Shown in pieces: positions 28,420 to 36,829 of a stretch of DNA of 64,000 nt. Under the pieces are notes generated by a model. It was given only the letters and a program-made list of their open reading frames with translations, searched no databases and was not told where the DNA came from. A program made the position numbers and the translations under genes. Source of the stretch: Agrobacterium tumefaciens (GTDB lineage: Bacteria > Pseudomonadota > Alphaproteobacteria > Rhizobiales > Rhizobiaceae); contig NZ_CP115841.1 of the NCBI RefSeq assembly GCF_013318015.2, forward strand, positions 1,364,001 through 1,428,000. Direction: 5' to 3'. Each line of letters starts with the position of its first letter. The first letter of the stretch is position 1.

Positions 28420-29028
28420 ATGAACAAAAACAACCGTTTCGGTTTCTTTCTGATCGCATTCATCGTCAGCGCCATCGCCCATCAGGCCAGCGCTTCGCCA
28501 TCCGCCGCCATGCGCGTGATCGGCAAGGCCAACCCGCCGATCGGCCACTACGAGTTCTGCCAGACCTATCAGAGCGAATGCCAGCCGACATCGCTGGACA
28601 ACGGCCCGATGAAACTGACCGAAGAGCGCTGGAAGACGATGCTCGACGTCAACTATACCGCCAACACCACGATCACGCCGATGACCGACATGGAAATCTA
28701 CGGCGTCGAAGAGCGCTGGGCCTACCCCACCACGGTCGGCGATTGCGAAGATTTCGTGCTTCTGAAGCGCAAGATGCTGATGAACAAGGGCTTCTCCGCC
28801 AACAACCTGCTGATCACGGTTGTTCTGCAGCCGAATGGCGAAGGCCATGCAGTTCTGACCGTTCGCACCGATCGCGGTGATTTCGTCCTCGACAACATGC
28901 GCAACAAGGTCATGAACTGGTCGGAGACCGAATATACCTACCTGAAGCGTCAGGACACCGCCAATCCCGGACGCTGGGTGAAAATACAGGATGGCCGCGC
29001 CACCACTGCGGTTGGCGGCATCAACTGA
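28420..29028 (+). CDS. Transglutaminase-like cysteine protease (BTLCP, LapG-related), 202 aa
   Basis: Secreted member of the bacterial transglutaminase-like cysteine proteinase family. Signal peptide ends near ASAS (26). The catalytic triad is visible: C109 in VGDCEDFVLLK, H143 in GEGHAVLTV, D158 in FVLDN. The related LapG cleaves surface adhesins under c-di-GMP control, but no LapD-like partner is nearby. A calcium site typical of LapG was not verified. The ATG has a GGGGAGA ribosome-binding site; a terminator follows. Confidence 0.9.
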   Translation: MNKNNRFGFFLIAFIVSAIAHQASASPSAAMRVIGKANPPIGHYEFCQTYQSECQPTSLDNGPMKLTEERWKTMLDVNYTANTTITPMTDMEIYGVEERWAYPTTVGDCEDFVLLKRKMLMNKGFSANNLLITVVLQPNGEGHAVLTVRTDRGDFVLDNMRNKVMNWSETEYTYLKRQDTANPGRWVKIQDGRATTAVGGIN

Positions 29029-29068
29029 AGCCATCCAAACCCACGCAAATACCGTCTCCCCAAATGAT

Positions 29069-29101
29069 AAAGCCGGCTCCGCAAGGAAGCCGGCTTTTTC
29101 A
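29069..29101 (+). terminator. Rho-independent terminator of the BTLCP gene
   Basis: AAAGCCGGCT pairs with AGCCGGCTTT around CCGCAAGGA, followed by T residues. Confidence 0.85.
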
Positions 29102-29123
29102 TTTCAATCACATCCATTGACGA

Positions 29124-29561
29124 TTAGAGCAGGCCTAGCTCGGCTAGTTCCCGCTTGAGGTCGGAGGGCATCTCCTCGCCGCCGAAATCACCGCCGCCGA
29201 GATCGCGTGGGGCCTCGTTGTCCTTGAGGTAGCGCCAGCCCTGAAACGGCCGCTTCGGCGCAGGCGACGTCTCGATCACCTCGGGGCCGAGAATGAGATC
29301 GCAGCGGGTAATCCCGTCGTCGCCCTTGAAGGAACGTATGTCGAGAAGTTTCTGCCGTGCCTGCACCTGGCCCTTGATGACCCAATAGAGCGAACCGCCT
29401 TCCAGCAATTCTTCAAGCCGTTTCGGGATCATCCGCGTGGTGTGGACGCTGTGCGGCTCAAGGCCAGCGGCGATCGCGGTCAGCGAGCGATGCGCGACCC
29501 AGTCTCTCAAATCCTGGAGTGAATCCGCGCCGACGCAAAGTTTTATAAGATGTAGAGGCAT
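29124..29561 (-). CDS. DUF1489 family protein, 145 aa
   Basis: Conserved alphaproteobacterial protein of unknown function. Seen: MPLHLIKLCVGADSLQDLRD at the start, TTRMIPKRLEELLEGGSLYW (about 41-60) and RPFQGWRYL (about 103), all family hallmarks. No catalytic motif is evident. It lies downstream of sdaA on the same strand, separated by a long hairpin. Confidence 0.9.
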   Translation of the reverse strand: MPLHLIKLCVGADSLQDLRDWVAHRSLTAIAAGLEPHSVHTTRMIPKRLEELLEGGSLYWVIKGQVQARQKLLDIRSFKGDDGITRCDLILGPEVIETSPAPKRPFQGWRYLKDNEAPRDLGGGDFGGEEMPSDLKRELAELGLL

Positions 29562-29586
29562 GTGCTTATCAATGCCTTTTTGCGTC

Positions 29587-29619
29587 GGGCGTCAAGCATG
29601 TGGACCATGCCTGACGCCC
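29587..29619 (-). terminator. Hairpin between sdaA and the DUF1489 gene
   Basis: GGGCGTCA pairs with TGACGCCC outside, and GCATG with CATGC inside. No T-run follows on either strand, so it may be an mRNA 3'-end structure rather than a full terminator. Confidence 0.5.
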
Positions 29620-29626
29620 TGCCCGC

Positions 29627-31030
29627 TCAGCATTCCACAACGTTGACGGCAAGACCGCCGGTGGAAGTTTCCTTGTACTTGTCGCTCATGTCGTTGCCGG
29701 TCTGGCGCATGGTTTCGATACAGGCATCGAGCGGCACGAAATGCTGGCCGTCACCCTTCAACGCCAGGGAAGCCGCCGTTACCGCCTTCACCGCACCCAG
29801 CGCATTGCGCTCGATGCAGGGCACCTGCACCAGACCGGCGATCGGGTCGCAGGTCATGCCGAGGTGATGCTCGAGCGCGATTTCGGCGGCATTCTCCACC
29901 TGTTCTGGCGAACCGCCCATGACGGCGGCAAGGCCTGCGGCCGCCATGGCGGCAGCGGACCCAACCTCGCCCTGACAGCCGACCTCGGCACCTGAAATAG
30001 ATGCATTATGCTTGATGATGCCGCCGATTGCGGCCGCCGTCAGCAGGAAATCGCGAACATCGTCAACGGTCGCATCCTCGTGGAAATGCCGGAAATACCG
30101 GACCGTGGCCGGAACGACGCCCGCAGCACCGTTGGTCGGCGCTGTCACCACGCGCCCGCCCGCAGCATTTTCCTCGTTCACGGCCATGGCATAGACGCTC
30201 AACCAGTCATTCGCCATGACAGGATTGAGCCGGTTGCTGCGCCATTCCTCATTCAGCTTCTCGTAGATGGAGCGGGCACGACGGCGCACCTTCAGGCCAC
30301 CGGGCATGATGCCGTCCACCTTCAGCCCGCGCTCGATGCAGCCGTTCATCGCCTCCCATATCTGGTCGAGGCGCTCGTTCAGCTCGTCGCGGGAGATTAC
30401 CGTTTCTTCGTTTGCGCGCTTCATCTGGGCGATGGTGCGGCCGGAGCGGCCCGCCATCTCAAGCATTTCCCGCGCCGTGGCGAACGGATAAGGCACACGC
30501 GGACCATTATCGATGGTCTTGCCGCGCTGCTTGATCGCCTCCAGTTCCGTATCGGTCACGACGAAACCGCCGCCGACGGAATAATAGATGCGCTTGAGAA
30601 GCAGCCTGCCCTGATTGTCGAAGGCGGAAAAGGTCATGCCGTTGGCATGGCCGGGCAGCGGGTTCTTCTTGTCGAAGACCAGATCCTCGGCTGGGTTGAA
30701 CTCATAGGAGGGGTGGCCGGGTGGCGACACGGTACCGGCCTTTTCAACCTTTTCGATGATCGGGTCCATGGCGTCGGGGTCGACGAGATCCGGCCGCTCG
30801 CCCGTCAGGCCGAGGATGACCGCACGGCCGGTGCCGTGGCCAATGCCGGTAAAAGCAAGCGAACCGTGCAGGCTGACCTTCAGGCGCGACACGGAAGCAC
30901 CCGCCGGACGCGGCCATTCATCACCGAGGATAAGCGCAAGAAAGCGGTTCGCCGCCGTCATCGGCCCCATCGTATGCGAGCTGGAAGGACCGACACCGAT
31001 CTTGAAGACGTCGAAGACCGAAAGAAACAT
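29627..31030 (-). CDS. sdaA: L-serine ammonia-lyase (serine dehydratase), 467 aa
   Basis: Fe-S enzyme that deaminates L-serine to pyruvate and ammonia. One-chain form with beta domain first ([19 protein letters not shown], 6-24) and the alpha domain after. The cluster cysteines are in [28 protein letters not shown] and nearby. Length agrees with single-chain SdaA. No glycine riboswitch is visible upstream. The ATG at 31030 begins the family-conserved [12 protein letters not shown]. Confidence 0.96.
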   Translation of the reverse strand: MFLSVFDVFKIGVGPSSSHTMGPMTAANRFLALILGDEWPRPAGASVSRLKVSLHGSLAFTGIGHGTGRAVILGLTGERPDLVDPDAMDPIIEKVEKAGTVSPPGHPSYEFNPAEDLVFDKKNPLPGHANGMTFSAFDNQGRLLLKRIYYSVGGGFVVTDTELEAIKQRGKTIDNGPRVPYPFATAREMLEMAGRSGRTIAQMKRANEETVISRDELNERLDQIWEAMNGCIERGLKVDGIMPGGLKVRRRARSIYEKLNEEWRSNRLNPVMANDWLSVYAMAVNEENAAGGRVVTAPTNGAAGVVPATVRYFRHFHEDATVDDVRDFLLTAAAIGGIIKHNASISGAEVGCQGEVGSAAAMAAAGLAAVMGGSPEQVENAAEIALEHHLGMTCDPIAGLVQVPCIERNALGAVKAVTAASLALKGDGQHFVPLDACIETMRQTGNDMSDKYKETSTGGLAVNVVEC

Positions 31031-31140
31031 GAGGCTTACCTTGAATAAGAATGGATTCCACCGCCATCATATCCAAAGCCGCGACGGATCGCCACAAAAG
31101 AGCGGCACCGGCTTTTGCAGCTGCGACATACAGGCCGCAG

Positions 31141-31176
31141 AAACGAAAACAGCACGGTTTCCAGAGGAAACCGCGC
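31141..31176 (-). terminator. Terminator-like hairpin after the small membrane protein gene
   Basis: On the - strand GCGCGGTTTCC pairs with GGAAACCGTGC (one G:T pair) around TCT and is followed by TGTTTTCGTTT. It would end transcription of the gene at 31208-31309 before sdaA. Confidence 0.6.
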
Positions 31177-31207
31177 CGTTTCAAAACCCGTCATTCATGA
31201 GAAGTGC

Positions 31208-31309
31208 TTATGGGCTGCCAAAAATGTACGTCAATGCGAGAAATGCGGCAAAGCCTGCAAGCGCGCGCAAGGTGACGGCCCAACAGGATTTCTGAGCGGT
31301 TTCTTCCAT
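31208..31309 (-). CDS. Probable 33-residue single-pass membrane protein
   Basis: Short reading frame, not obvious by length alone: a polar start (MEETAQKSC), then a hydrophobic helix (about 16-30, with AGFAAFLALTYIF) and a short GSP tail. GGAG sits five bases before the ATG, and a hairpin with a T-rich tail follows 30 bases after the stop. These three signs together support a real gene. Function unknown; it lies upstream of sdaA on the same strand. Confidence 0.55.
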   Translation of the reverse strand: MEETAQKSCWAVTLRALAGFAAFLALTYIFGSP

Positions 31310-31685
31310 GATTACTCCAGCTATTCACTCTCCGGGCGATCTTCAAGACCGGGCCCGTTGGGGGAAGCATTTATTAAAATCCGGCGCAGAACGCAAATGC
31401 AAAAAGCGGCTAAATGAAGGCGTTTTTGACGGGCTGCCATTCGTCAGTTGCATAGGTGTGTGAAAAAACAAGGCGTTAGATCGGGGCTTTCGGGTTACCC
31501 CTTTTTGCCGTTCGCCTCAATTTGAACCAAAGTGTAACCGGTTTATGAAGGTTTCGCACAAACACCTGTTGAAGCCAGCGGCAATCGGCATTCCAGAGTT
31601 GAATTTCAGTGTCCGGACTGTTGTGCCTTGAAAGCCTTTCGGCTGTGCCTTATCGACAGAAAACGGCAACGGGATTCGTCATTAC
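31310..31685. other. Intergenic region; no gene seen
   Basis: About 375 bases between two divergent small genes. It probably contains both promoters. A GGGGCTTTCGGGTTACCCC-like hairpin occurs near 31480-31500. No RNA family was recognised. Confidence 0.35.
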
Positions 31686-32036
31686 ATGCAGCAGGCATCA
31701 TCTTTTCCGGACCGCGAGACGGTCGCATCGAAACTTGCCTCGCTTGCAAGCGAGGACAAGGCGTGGGTGCTGCTTTTGATGGAAAACGTGTTGCAGGATG
31801 AAAACCTGCTGGCCGGCCTCAATCTCTATCTCGATCAACAGGCCAACGCCCGCTTCCTCAACAGTCTGAAACTTGAGACATCAGGCGAATGGCTGGGCTG
31901 TAACGCCCCTGCCCGCCTGCAGATACGCATCACGGAAGCGGCCAAGGCCAGCCAGCATCCTGCCTATCTGGCCTTCCGCAAGGGACTGACGGCATCGGCA
32001 GGCCTCGAAAAGGCCTACCCCAAGGCGCCGATCTGA
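31686..32036 (+). CDS. Hypothetical protein, 116 aa
   Basis: Not recognised. Soluble, mostly helical by composition, one cysteine (WLGCNAP, about 80). It ends one base before the stop of the convergent DUF2233 gene. The ATG start at 31686 has weak ribosome-binding support (GGGATTCG). Coding-like base composition supports a real gene. Confidence 0.55.
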   Translation: MQQASSFPDRETVASKLASLASEDKAWVLLLMENVLQDENLLAGLNLYLDQQANARFLNSLKLETSGEWLGCNAPARLQIRITEAAKASQHPAYLAFRKGLTASAGLEKAYPKAPI

Positions 32037-32037
32037 C

Positions 32038-32805
32038 TTAGTCAGGCACTCTGTCGACGACAGCGATAATTGGCCCCATGGGAAACAGGGAATCGCGCCT
32101 TTTCATCGCAGGAATGTCGACACTGGAAATCGTCCCGTCGAGATACAGCGCGTTTGGCGCATCCAGCGCATCCCTGAACAACGTCGCGAAGTCGTAAAAA
32201 CGCACGGTGTTTTCCGAAATCGCGAAATGCACCATGCCGTCGCGCGACACGCCGACGCCGTTGCGGCGTTTCAGGCTGTCGCTATCGGGCAGAAATCGCG
32301 GATGCAGCTTTCCATCGATCACCAGCATCGGGCCGGACTGGGTGGCAAAATCCGGCTTCAAGCCGGCAGAGACATAGGCCTGCGTTTCCAGAACGCCCGC
32401 CATTGCACCCTTCAGATAAAACACGCCATTCGGCAGAAGATGGAAATTGCCCCACCCGCCGCCGGTAATAATCGGTGAACGTTCGACGCCATTTTCGACA
32501 AAAAGGCCAACGGGAGAATAGTCGGAATGATACATGCCGCCATTCATGGCGAAGATGCTGAACATGTGCTGCCGCCACAGGGCGGAGGAGAGATCGGAGA
32601 AGGAGCGATATCCCTCACCCGAGACATGATCGCGGTCGTAAATCCTGATCATGCTTTTCGCCGGATCGAAACTGCAGACGATGTAACGTCCGCCCGCATG
32701 CTCCATGGTTTTGCAGAAATCCACCTGTCCGCCCGCCTTAGCCGAAAACGGCAAAAGCAATGGCAGCAGCAAGCCAATCAGTCTTTTCGTCACCAGTCTT
32801 TTCAT
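32038..32805 (-). CDS. Phosphodiester glycosidase (NAGPA/DUF2233) family protein, secreted, 255 aa
   Basis: Signal peptide to about residue 24 (PFSAKAGG). Mature domain matches DUF2233: FAMNGGMYHSDYSPVGLFVE (about 86-105), a GGGWGNF turn, SGPMLVIDGKLH (about 156-167) and NALYLDGTISS (about 217), the conserved Asn, Asp and Gly residues of phosphodiester glycosidases. The substrate is probably an envelope glycoconjugate (inference). The ATG at 32805 is preferred to a GTG one codon earlier. Confidence 0.87.
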   Translation of the reverse strand: MKRLVTKRLIGLLLPLLLPFSAKAGGQVDFCKTMEHAGGRYIVCSFDPAKSMIRIYDRDHVSGEGYRSFSDLSSALWRQHMFSIFAMNGGMYHSDYSPVGLFVENGVERSPIITGGGWGNFHLLPNGVFYLKGAMAGVLETQAYVSAGLKPDFATQSGPMLVIDGKLHPRFLPDSDSLKRRNGVGVSRDGMVHFAISENTVRFYDFATLFRDALDAPNALYLDGTISSVDIPAMKRRDSLFPMGPIIAVVDRVPD

Positions 32806-32884
32806 CACGCCCGCTCATGCCCTCTCGCCCCATCTTAATACGGCGCGATTCTTACTTCATGAACTGTGACGGTGAAATCAGGTC

Positions 32885-32919
32885 AAAGAAAAGGCGTCCC
32901 CTTCATTCAGGGAGACGCC
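32885..32919 (-). terminator. Rho-independent terminator of the entericidin gene
   Basis: On the - strand GGCGTCTCCC pairs with GGGGACGCC (one bulge) and is followed by TTTTCTTT. Confidence 0.75.
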
Positions 32920-32939
32920 AGACCTTGGAGGGGAGAGAC

Positions 32940-33101
32940 TTAGCGACGCGCGGCGCGGTCTACGCTACGACCTGCGTCCTGCGTGGCGTCCACTGCATTT
33001 GCCGTATCCCGGCCAACGCCGCGAATGGTATTACCGCAGGAACTCAAGGTCACGACGGTCAACAAAGCCACGAAAACTGTCGAAAGAATACGTGTGATCA
33101 T
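32940..33101 (-). CDS. Entericidin A/B family lipoprotein, 53 aa
   Basis: Small lipoprotein: signal peptide ending in the lipobox LSSC (about 18-21) and a C-terminal helical segment with GVGRDTANAVDAT, the entericidin signature. In E. coli EcnA/EcnB form a membrane antidote/toxin pair under stress sigma control; here only one member is seen. The ATG at 33101 has a GGGAG ribosome-binding site, so the longer upstream reading is rejected. Confidence 0.88.
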   Translation of the reverse strand: MITRILSTVFVALLTVVTLSSCGNTIRGVGRDTANAVDATQDAGRSVDRAARR

Positions 33102-33293
33102 TTGAAATAACTCCCCTATGACTTGCCGTCCAAAGGCAAGCGCCGATGTGATATGCGTCACAATAACGTGAGCATTGGAAATCGGTTCCACCGGCGTTTG
33201 AAAAAATCCCGTCGGTGAAAATTAACATGGTTGTGAACTTCGCGAGGGAAACTCGGGCGCAGGGATCATGATCGGGAAAATCGTGTGGGTGAC

Positions 33294-34070
33294 ATGACTG
33301 AGATAAACAATCGGCTACTGGTGATGACGGCGGGGGGGCTGAACCCCAATGTCATGATCAATGCGCTGGCCGCCCGGTTTCCGGATATCCATGTCATCGT
33401 GGAGCAGGCGGAAAGCAAATCGGCCATTCTGAAAAGACGGGCACGGCGGCTCGGCTGGATGACAGCCGCAGGCCAGATGGCGACGATGATCGCCTCCCGG
33501 CTCGGCAAACGCTTCACTGTTCGGCGCACCAATGAGATCATTGCCGAACATGGCCTCTCTGCCGATCTCGGCCAGGCAGTTCCTGTTACACATGTTGCCT
33601 CCCTGAACGACGAAGAGTGCCACAAGGCCATCAACACCTTGCAACCGGCGGCGATCTTCACCATTTCCTGCCGCCTTCTGACACCGGCAACCCTTCAAGC
33701 TCTGCGCTGCCCAGTCATCAATTTCCACGCCGGCATCAATCCCGCCTATCGCGGCCAGATGGGCGGTTATTGGGCGCTGGTGGAAAAGGACCGGGGTAAT
33801 TTCGGTGCGACCGTGCATCTGGTCGACAAGGGCGTGGATACCGGCGCAACCCTTTACGAAAAGCGGCTGAAGCCCTCGCCTTCCGATACCATTGCCACCT
33901 ACCCCCTGCTTCTGACCGCCGCCTCGGTCGATATTGCGGTCAGCGCTATCGAGGACGCCCTTTCCGGCAGCCTTGCGCCGCAACCGCCCTTGCCTGGCAA
34001 ATCGGTGCTGCGGTTTCCGCCGACGATCTGGACATGGCTGTGGAACGGCCTCACCAAACGTGTCTGGTGA
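33294..34070 (+). CDS. Formyltransferase family protein (Fmt/PurN-like fold), 258 aa
   Basis: Hydroxymethyl-/formyl-transferase domain normally using 10-formyl-THF. The catalytic triad is kept: N143 and H145 in INFHAGINPAYRG and D182 in KGVDTGATL. There is no C-terminal tRNA-binding domain of Fmt, so the acceptor is not initiator tRNA; members act on sugar-nucleotides or small molecules. The ATG at 33294 is preferred to a GTG at 33285. The next gene on the same strand is an MTHFR-like protein, suggesting a shared one-carbon pathway. Confidence 0.85.
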   Translation: MTEINNRLLVMTAGGLNPNVMINALAARFPDIHVIVEQAESKSAILKRRARRLGWMTAAGQMATMIASRLGKRFTVRRTNEIIAEHGLSADLGQAVPVTHVASLNDEECHKAINTLQPAAIFTISCRLLTPATLQALRCPVINFHAGINPAYRGQMGGYWALVEKDRGNFGATVHLVDKGVDTGATLYEKRLKPSPSDTIATYPLLLTAASVDIAVSAIEDALSGSLAPQPPLPGKSVLRFPPTIWTWLWNGLTKRVW

Positions 34071-34175
34071 GAACAACCAGCCATTGCCGCCAGCCAAACG
34101 CATGAAATCAAGCTTCGTCGCAGATGCAGGGCTGTCTTGCCGCAACAGGCAAAGACGTGGGCAAAAAAGCGGTGC

Positions 34176-35096
34176 ATGATAAGGAAAAGGACCAAATTCA
34201 AATTGCACGATATCTCGACCTCTCCCGCCATTGCCGCCTCCATTGAAGCCTCACCCGCACAGGTGCTCGGCCCGGCAAGTCTTGCCGGTATCTTTCCACA
34301 GGGCGTGCGTGTTTATCTGACAGACACCGGACAGGCCTCGCAGGACAGGCTGGTCGACGCTGCAAAACACCTCCGCGATCTCGGCTACACACCAGTGCCG
34401 CATCTCGCGGCACGGCGCATATCGTCTCGCGTGCAATTCGAGGAGCAGGTGAAGCGGCTGGCGGGCGAAGCGGGTGTGTCGGATGTGCTGGTAGTCGGCG
34501 GTGGCGTCGCGACGCCGGCTGGACCCTTCACATCCAGCATGGATATGCTGTCGACCGGCATCTTCGATCGCTGCGGGATCAATCAGATTGCAATCGCCGG
34601 CCATCCCGAAGGCAGCCCCGATTTCAGCGATGAGACGGCGACGGCCGCCTTGAAGTTGAAGTATGATTTTGCCGAAAGAAGCGATGCAGCAATGCGCATC
34701 GTCACCCAGTTCGGCTTCGACCCCGCGCGCTTCATCGCTTGGGCGGAAGGACTTGCCGCCTCCGGCATCGACTTGCCGGTGCATATCGGCGTCTCCGGTC
34801 CGGCCAGGATCACGACGCTGCTGAAATATGCAGCACTCTGCGGCGTCGGCAATTCCATTGCCTATCTGAAAAAGAACGCGTTCTCCCTGACGACGCTGGC
34901 CAAGGGCCATTCACCGGAAAGCGTGGTCGGCCCTATCGAACGGCACTGGCAGGCAAATCCCGCAGGGCCGATCCGGCAAATACACGTTTTCCCATTTGGT
35001 GGGCTACAGAATTCGGCAGACTGGCTGGCCGGTCGTGGAAGCTGGCAAATCGGCGATGCGGACTTTTCCGCAAGGCGGGGCACGGTAGCGATCTAG
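34176..35096 (+). CDS. Methylenetetrahydrofolate reductase-like (MetF-fold) protein, 306 aa
   Basis: MTHFR-fold flavoprotein of the alphaproteobacterial branch. Seen: GYTPVPHLAARRISSRVQFE (about 74-93), DVLVVGGGVATPAGPF (about 107-122), IAIAGHPEGSPD (about 142-153) and PVHIGVSGPAR (about 203), matching the MetF order of FAD and folate loops. It lacks sequences needed to say it is the housekeeping MetF; such paralogues often serve demethylation of C1 compounds. The exact start (ATG at 34176) is uncertain, as the frame is open further upstream. Confidence 0.85.
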   Translation: MIRKRTKFKLHDISTSPAIAASIEASPAQVLGPASLAGIFPQGVRVYLTDTGQASQDRLVDAAKHLRDLGYTPVPHLAARRISSRVQFEEQVKRLAGEAGVSDVLVVGGGVATPAGPFTSSMDMLSTGIFDRCGINQIAIAGHPEGSPDFSDETATAALKLKYDFAERSDAAMRIVTQFGFDPARFIAWAEGLAASGIDLPVHIGVSGPARITTLLKYAALCGVGNSIAYLKKNAFSLTTLAKGHSPESVVGPIERHWQANPAGPIRQIHVFPFGGLQNSADWLAGRGSWQIGDADFSARRGTVAI

Positions 35097-35160
35097 GCCC
35101 ACCTTTGCCTATGGCGCGACGGACGGTCGCCGTCGCGCATTCTCGTTATAAAGATCTACC

Positions 35161-36057
35161 TCAGGCCGCCTTGGCGACCTCGACAAAGGCGTTGCGGATG
35201 CTTTCCGCGACCGCAAGGATGGGGCGCGAGGGTCTTTCGCCCGTGATCAGGCGAATATCGAAATAACCAAGTTCCGGCAGGCCTTCCTTGTCGCTCAGAA
35301 TGACCATGTCGTTCTGCACATAGGAGCGCGGCAGGGGCGCGATGGCGAGATCGGCGGCAATTGCTGCGCGCTGCGCCATGGTATGGCCGCTGAGATAGGC
35401 CACGCGGAAATTGCGACCTCGCTTTTCAAGCGAGTTGATCGCTTCCGAACGCCAGATGCAGCCCTCTTCCCAGATCGATATGGGCAGCGGATCGCGCAGA
35501 TAGGCCGTACCGCATTTCGCCCCGGCCCAGACGAGACGTTCGCGCATCAGCACCTCGCCCGTATCCCGCAGCGGATGCGACGCACAGTTGACCAGTGCCA
35601 GATCCAGCCGCCGTTCATCCATGCGCTTGTAGAGATTGGAACTGGAATCGATCGTGACATCGATCATGATGCCGGGGAAAACCTCGGCAAAACGCTTGAG
35701 GATACCCGGGAGCAAACCGCGCTCGCCAATATCTTCCGGCGCACCGAGCCTGACGACGCCAGACAGTTCAGGCATGACGAAACGCGACACGGCCTCGTTA
35801 GACAGCGCGATCATGCGGCGCGCATAGGTAAGAAGCGTTTCGCCATGCGCCGTCAAAGTCACCGAGCGGGCATCGCGCAGGAACAACGTCGTCTTCAGCT
35901 GTTCCTCCAGCTTCTTTATCTGCATGGAAACGGCGGACGGCGTTCTGAACACCACCTCTGCAGCGGTGGAGAAGTTCCCGGTCTCGGCAATCGCGACGAA
36001 GGTTCTCAGAATGTCGTTATCCAGCAGCGGCAGCGGTTGGCGGAAAGTTACGGTCAT
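35161..36057 (-). CDS. LysR family regulator of the LsrB/VtlR type, 298 aa
   Basis: Transcriptional regulator. The HTH is at about 15-75 (FVAIAETGNFSTAAEVVFRT, then PSAVSMQIKKLEEQL), and the sensor domain follows. The start MTVTFRQPLPLLDNDILRT and the HTH closely resemble what I know of LsrB (Sinorhizobium redox regulator) and VtlR (Brucella). Three cysteines (158, 182, 200) lie in the sensor domain. In Brucella, VtlR activates small DUF1127 genes; a DUF1127 gene is transcribed divergently here. The ATG at 36057 fits; an extension to 36099 does not. It may be a paralogue of the principal LsrB/VtlR. Confidence 0.88.
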   Translation of the reverse strand: MTVTFRQPLPLLDNDILRTFVAIAETGNFSTAAEVVFRTPSAVSMQIKKLEEQLKTTLFLRDARSVTLTAHGETLLTYARRMIALSNEAVSRFVMPELSGVVRLGAPEDIGERGLLPGILKRFAEVFPGIMIDVTIDSSSNLYKRMDERRLDLALVNCASHPLRDTGEVLMRERLVWAGAKCGTAYLRDPLPISIWEEGCIWRSEAINSLEKRGRNFRVAYLSGHTMAQRAAIAADLAIAPLPRSYVQNDMVILSDKEGLPELGYFDIRLITGERPSRPILAVAESIRNAFVEVAKAA

Positions 36058-36068
36058 GGCACGAACCT

Positions 36069-36278
36069 TCAAATATTTTGATTTATAGATGGATATCATT
36101 TCGTTTGATTGAATGTCAACACAGGCGCACCATCCGGGACATCGAATGACAGGGCAACTAACGCCTTGTCGGAATGAAGCGCTGGCCCATCACGGATAGA
36201 CAGAAAGTCCGGCAGGCGGCGAGCGCGAGTCATTCCTAGAACTGATGGATGACATCAAATTCATTCTCTTGTTTGATG
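36069..36278. promoter_or_regulatory. Candidate operator region for the LysR regulator (TTTGAT half-sites)
   Basis: TTTGAT occurs at 36077-36082 and 36104-36109 near the lysR start. An inverted pair CATCAAA-N12-TTTGATG lies at 36253-36278, about 60 bases before the DUF1127 gene. TCAAATATTTTGA at 36069-36081 is a near palindrome. The spacing suits a LysR tetramer, but the T-N11-A core was not tested. Confidence 0.5.
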
Positions 36279-36338
36279 AGATATGTAAGCGCATACCGAA
36301 GTCGTAAACAGGATCGTGGTTCACGAAAGGATCAAGAC

Positions 36339-36557
36339 ATGGCCATGATACATTATCACCCCGCAGCGAGCCGTTCATCGCAACGCCCCTCGACCGGTAG
36401 CTGGCTCCAGCGCCTGTCCGGCCAGATTTCCGCTCTCCATACGTCATGGAAGCGCGCAAGAATGCTCCGCGCGCTGGAAGGTTTGCCGCCTGAAACATTG
36501 AAGGACATTGGATGGCCGACAACCGACAGCAATCGCATCAGGGTCGTCCGCAAATGA
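36339..36557 (+). CDS. DUF1127 small protein, 72 aa
   Basis: Small arginine-rich protein with the C-terminal DUF1127 core: ARMLRALEGLPPETLKDIGW (about 46-65). Such proteins bind or modulate RNA in Agrobacterium and are co-regulated with VtlR/LsrB in Brucella. The ATG at 36339 follows AAAGGATC; a longer start at 36249 is unlikely. Divergent from the LysR gene and closed by a perfect hairpin at 36569-36602. Confidence 0.88.
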   Translation: MAMIHYHPAASRSSQRPSTGSWLQRLSGQISALHTSWKRARMLRALEGLPPETLKDIGWPTTDSNRIRVVRK

Positions 36558-36568
36558 TGCGCAACCCC

Positions 36569-36602
36569 ATGGCTCGCAACCGTCTCAGGACTTGCGAGCC
36601 AT
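36569..36602 (+). terminator. Hairpin downstream of the DUF1127 gene
   Basis: Perfect 11-bp arms ATGGCTCGCAA / TTGCGAGCCAT with a 12-base loop. No T-run follows. Two weaker hairpins (GTAAAA/TTTTAC near 36635 and GCGACA/TGTCGC near 36660) continue before the GlxA gene. Confidence 0.55.
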
Positions 36603-36829
36603 CCCCGTCAATCCCGAGACGCCCCGGCAGAGGCGTAAAATGACCTGCCTGTTTTACATGCGACACGACGCCCTTTAAAAAGGCTTGTCGCAAATTTTGC
36701 ATATTTCAAAAGCTATTTTTTGACAGCCCGGATTTCACGGCGTATTTTTCGTTAAAGATGTCGGAAACAGGACATCCAGAAGACCGATTCCAAGGGAGGA
36801 ATTGCGTATTCGCAACGGAGCACGGGCAA

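Noticed and set aside
31031..31207. Glycine riboswitch upstream of sdaA
   Set aside because: No tandem aptamer-like pattern was seen; instead a small gene and a terminator occupy the space.
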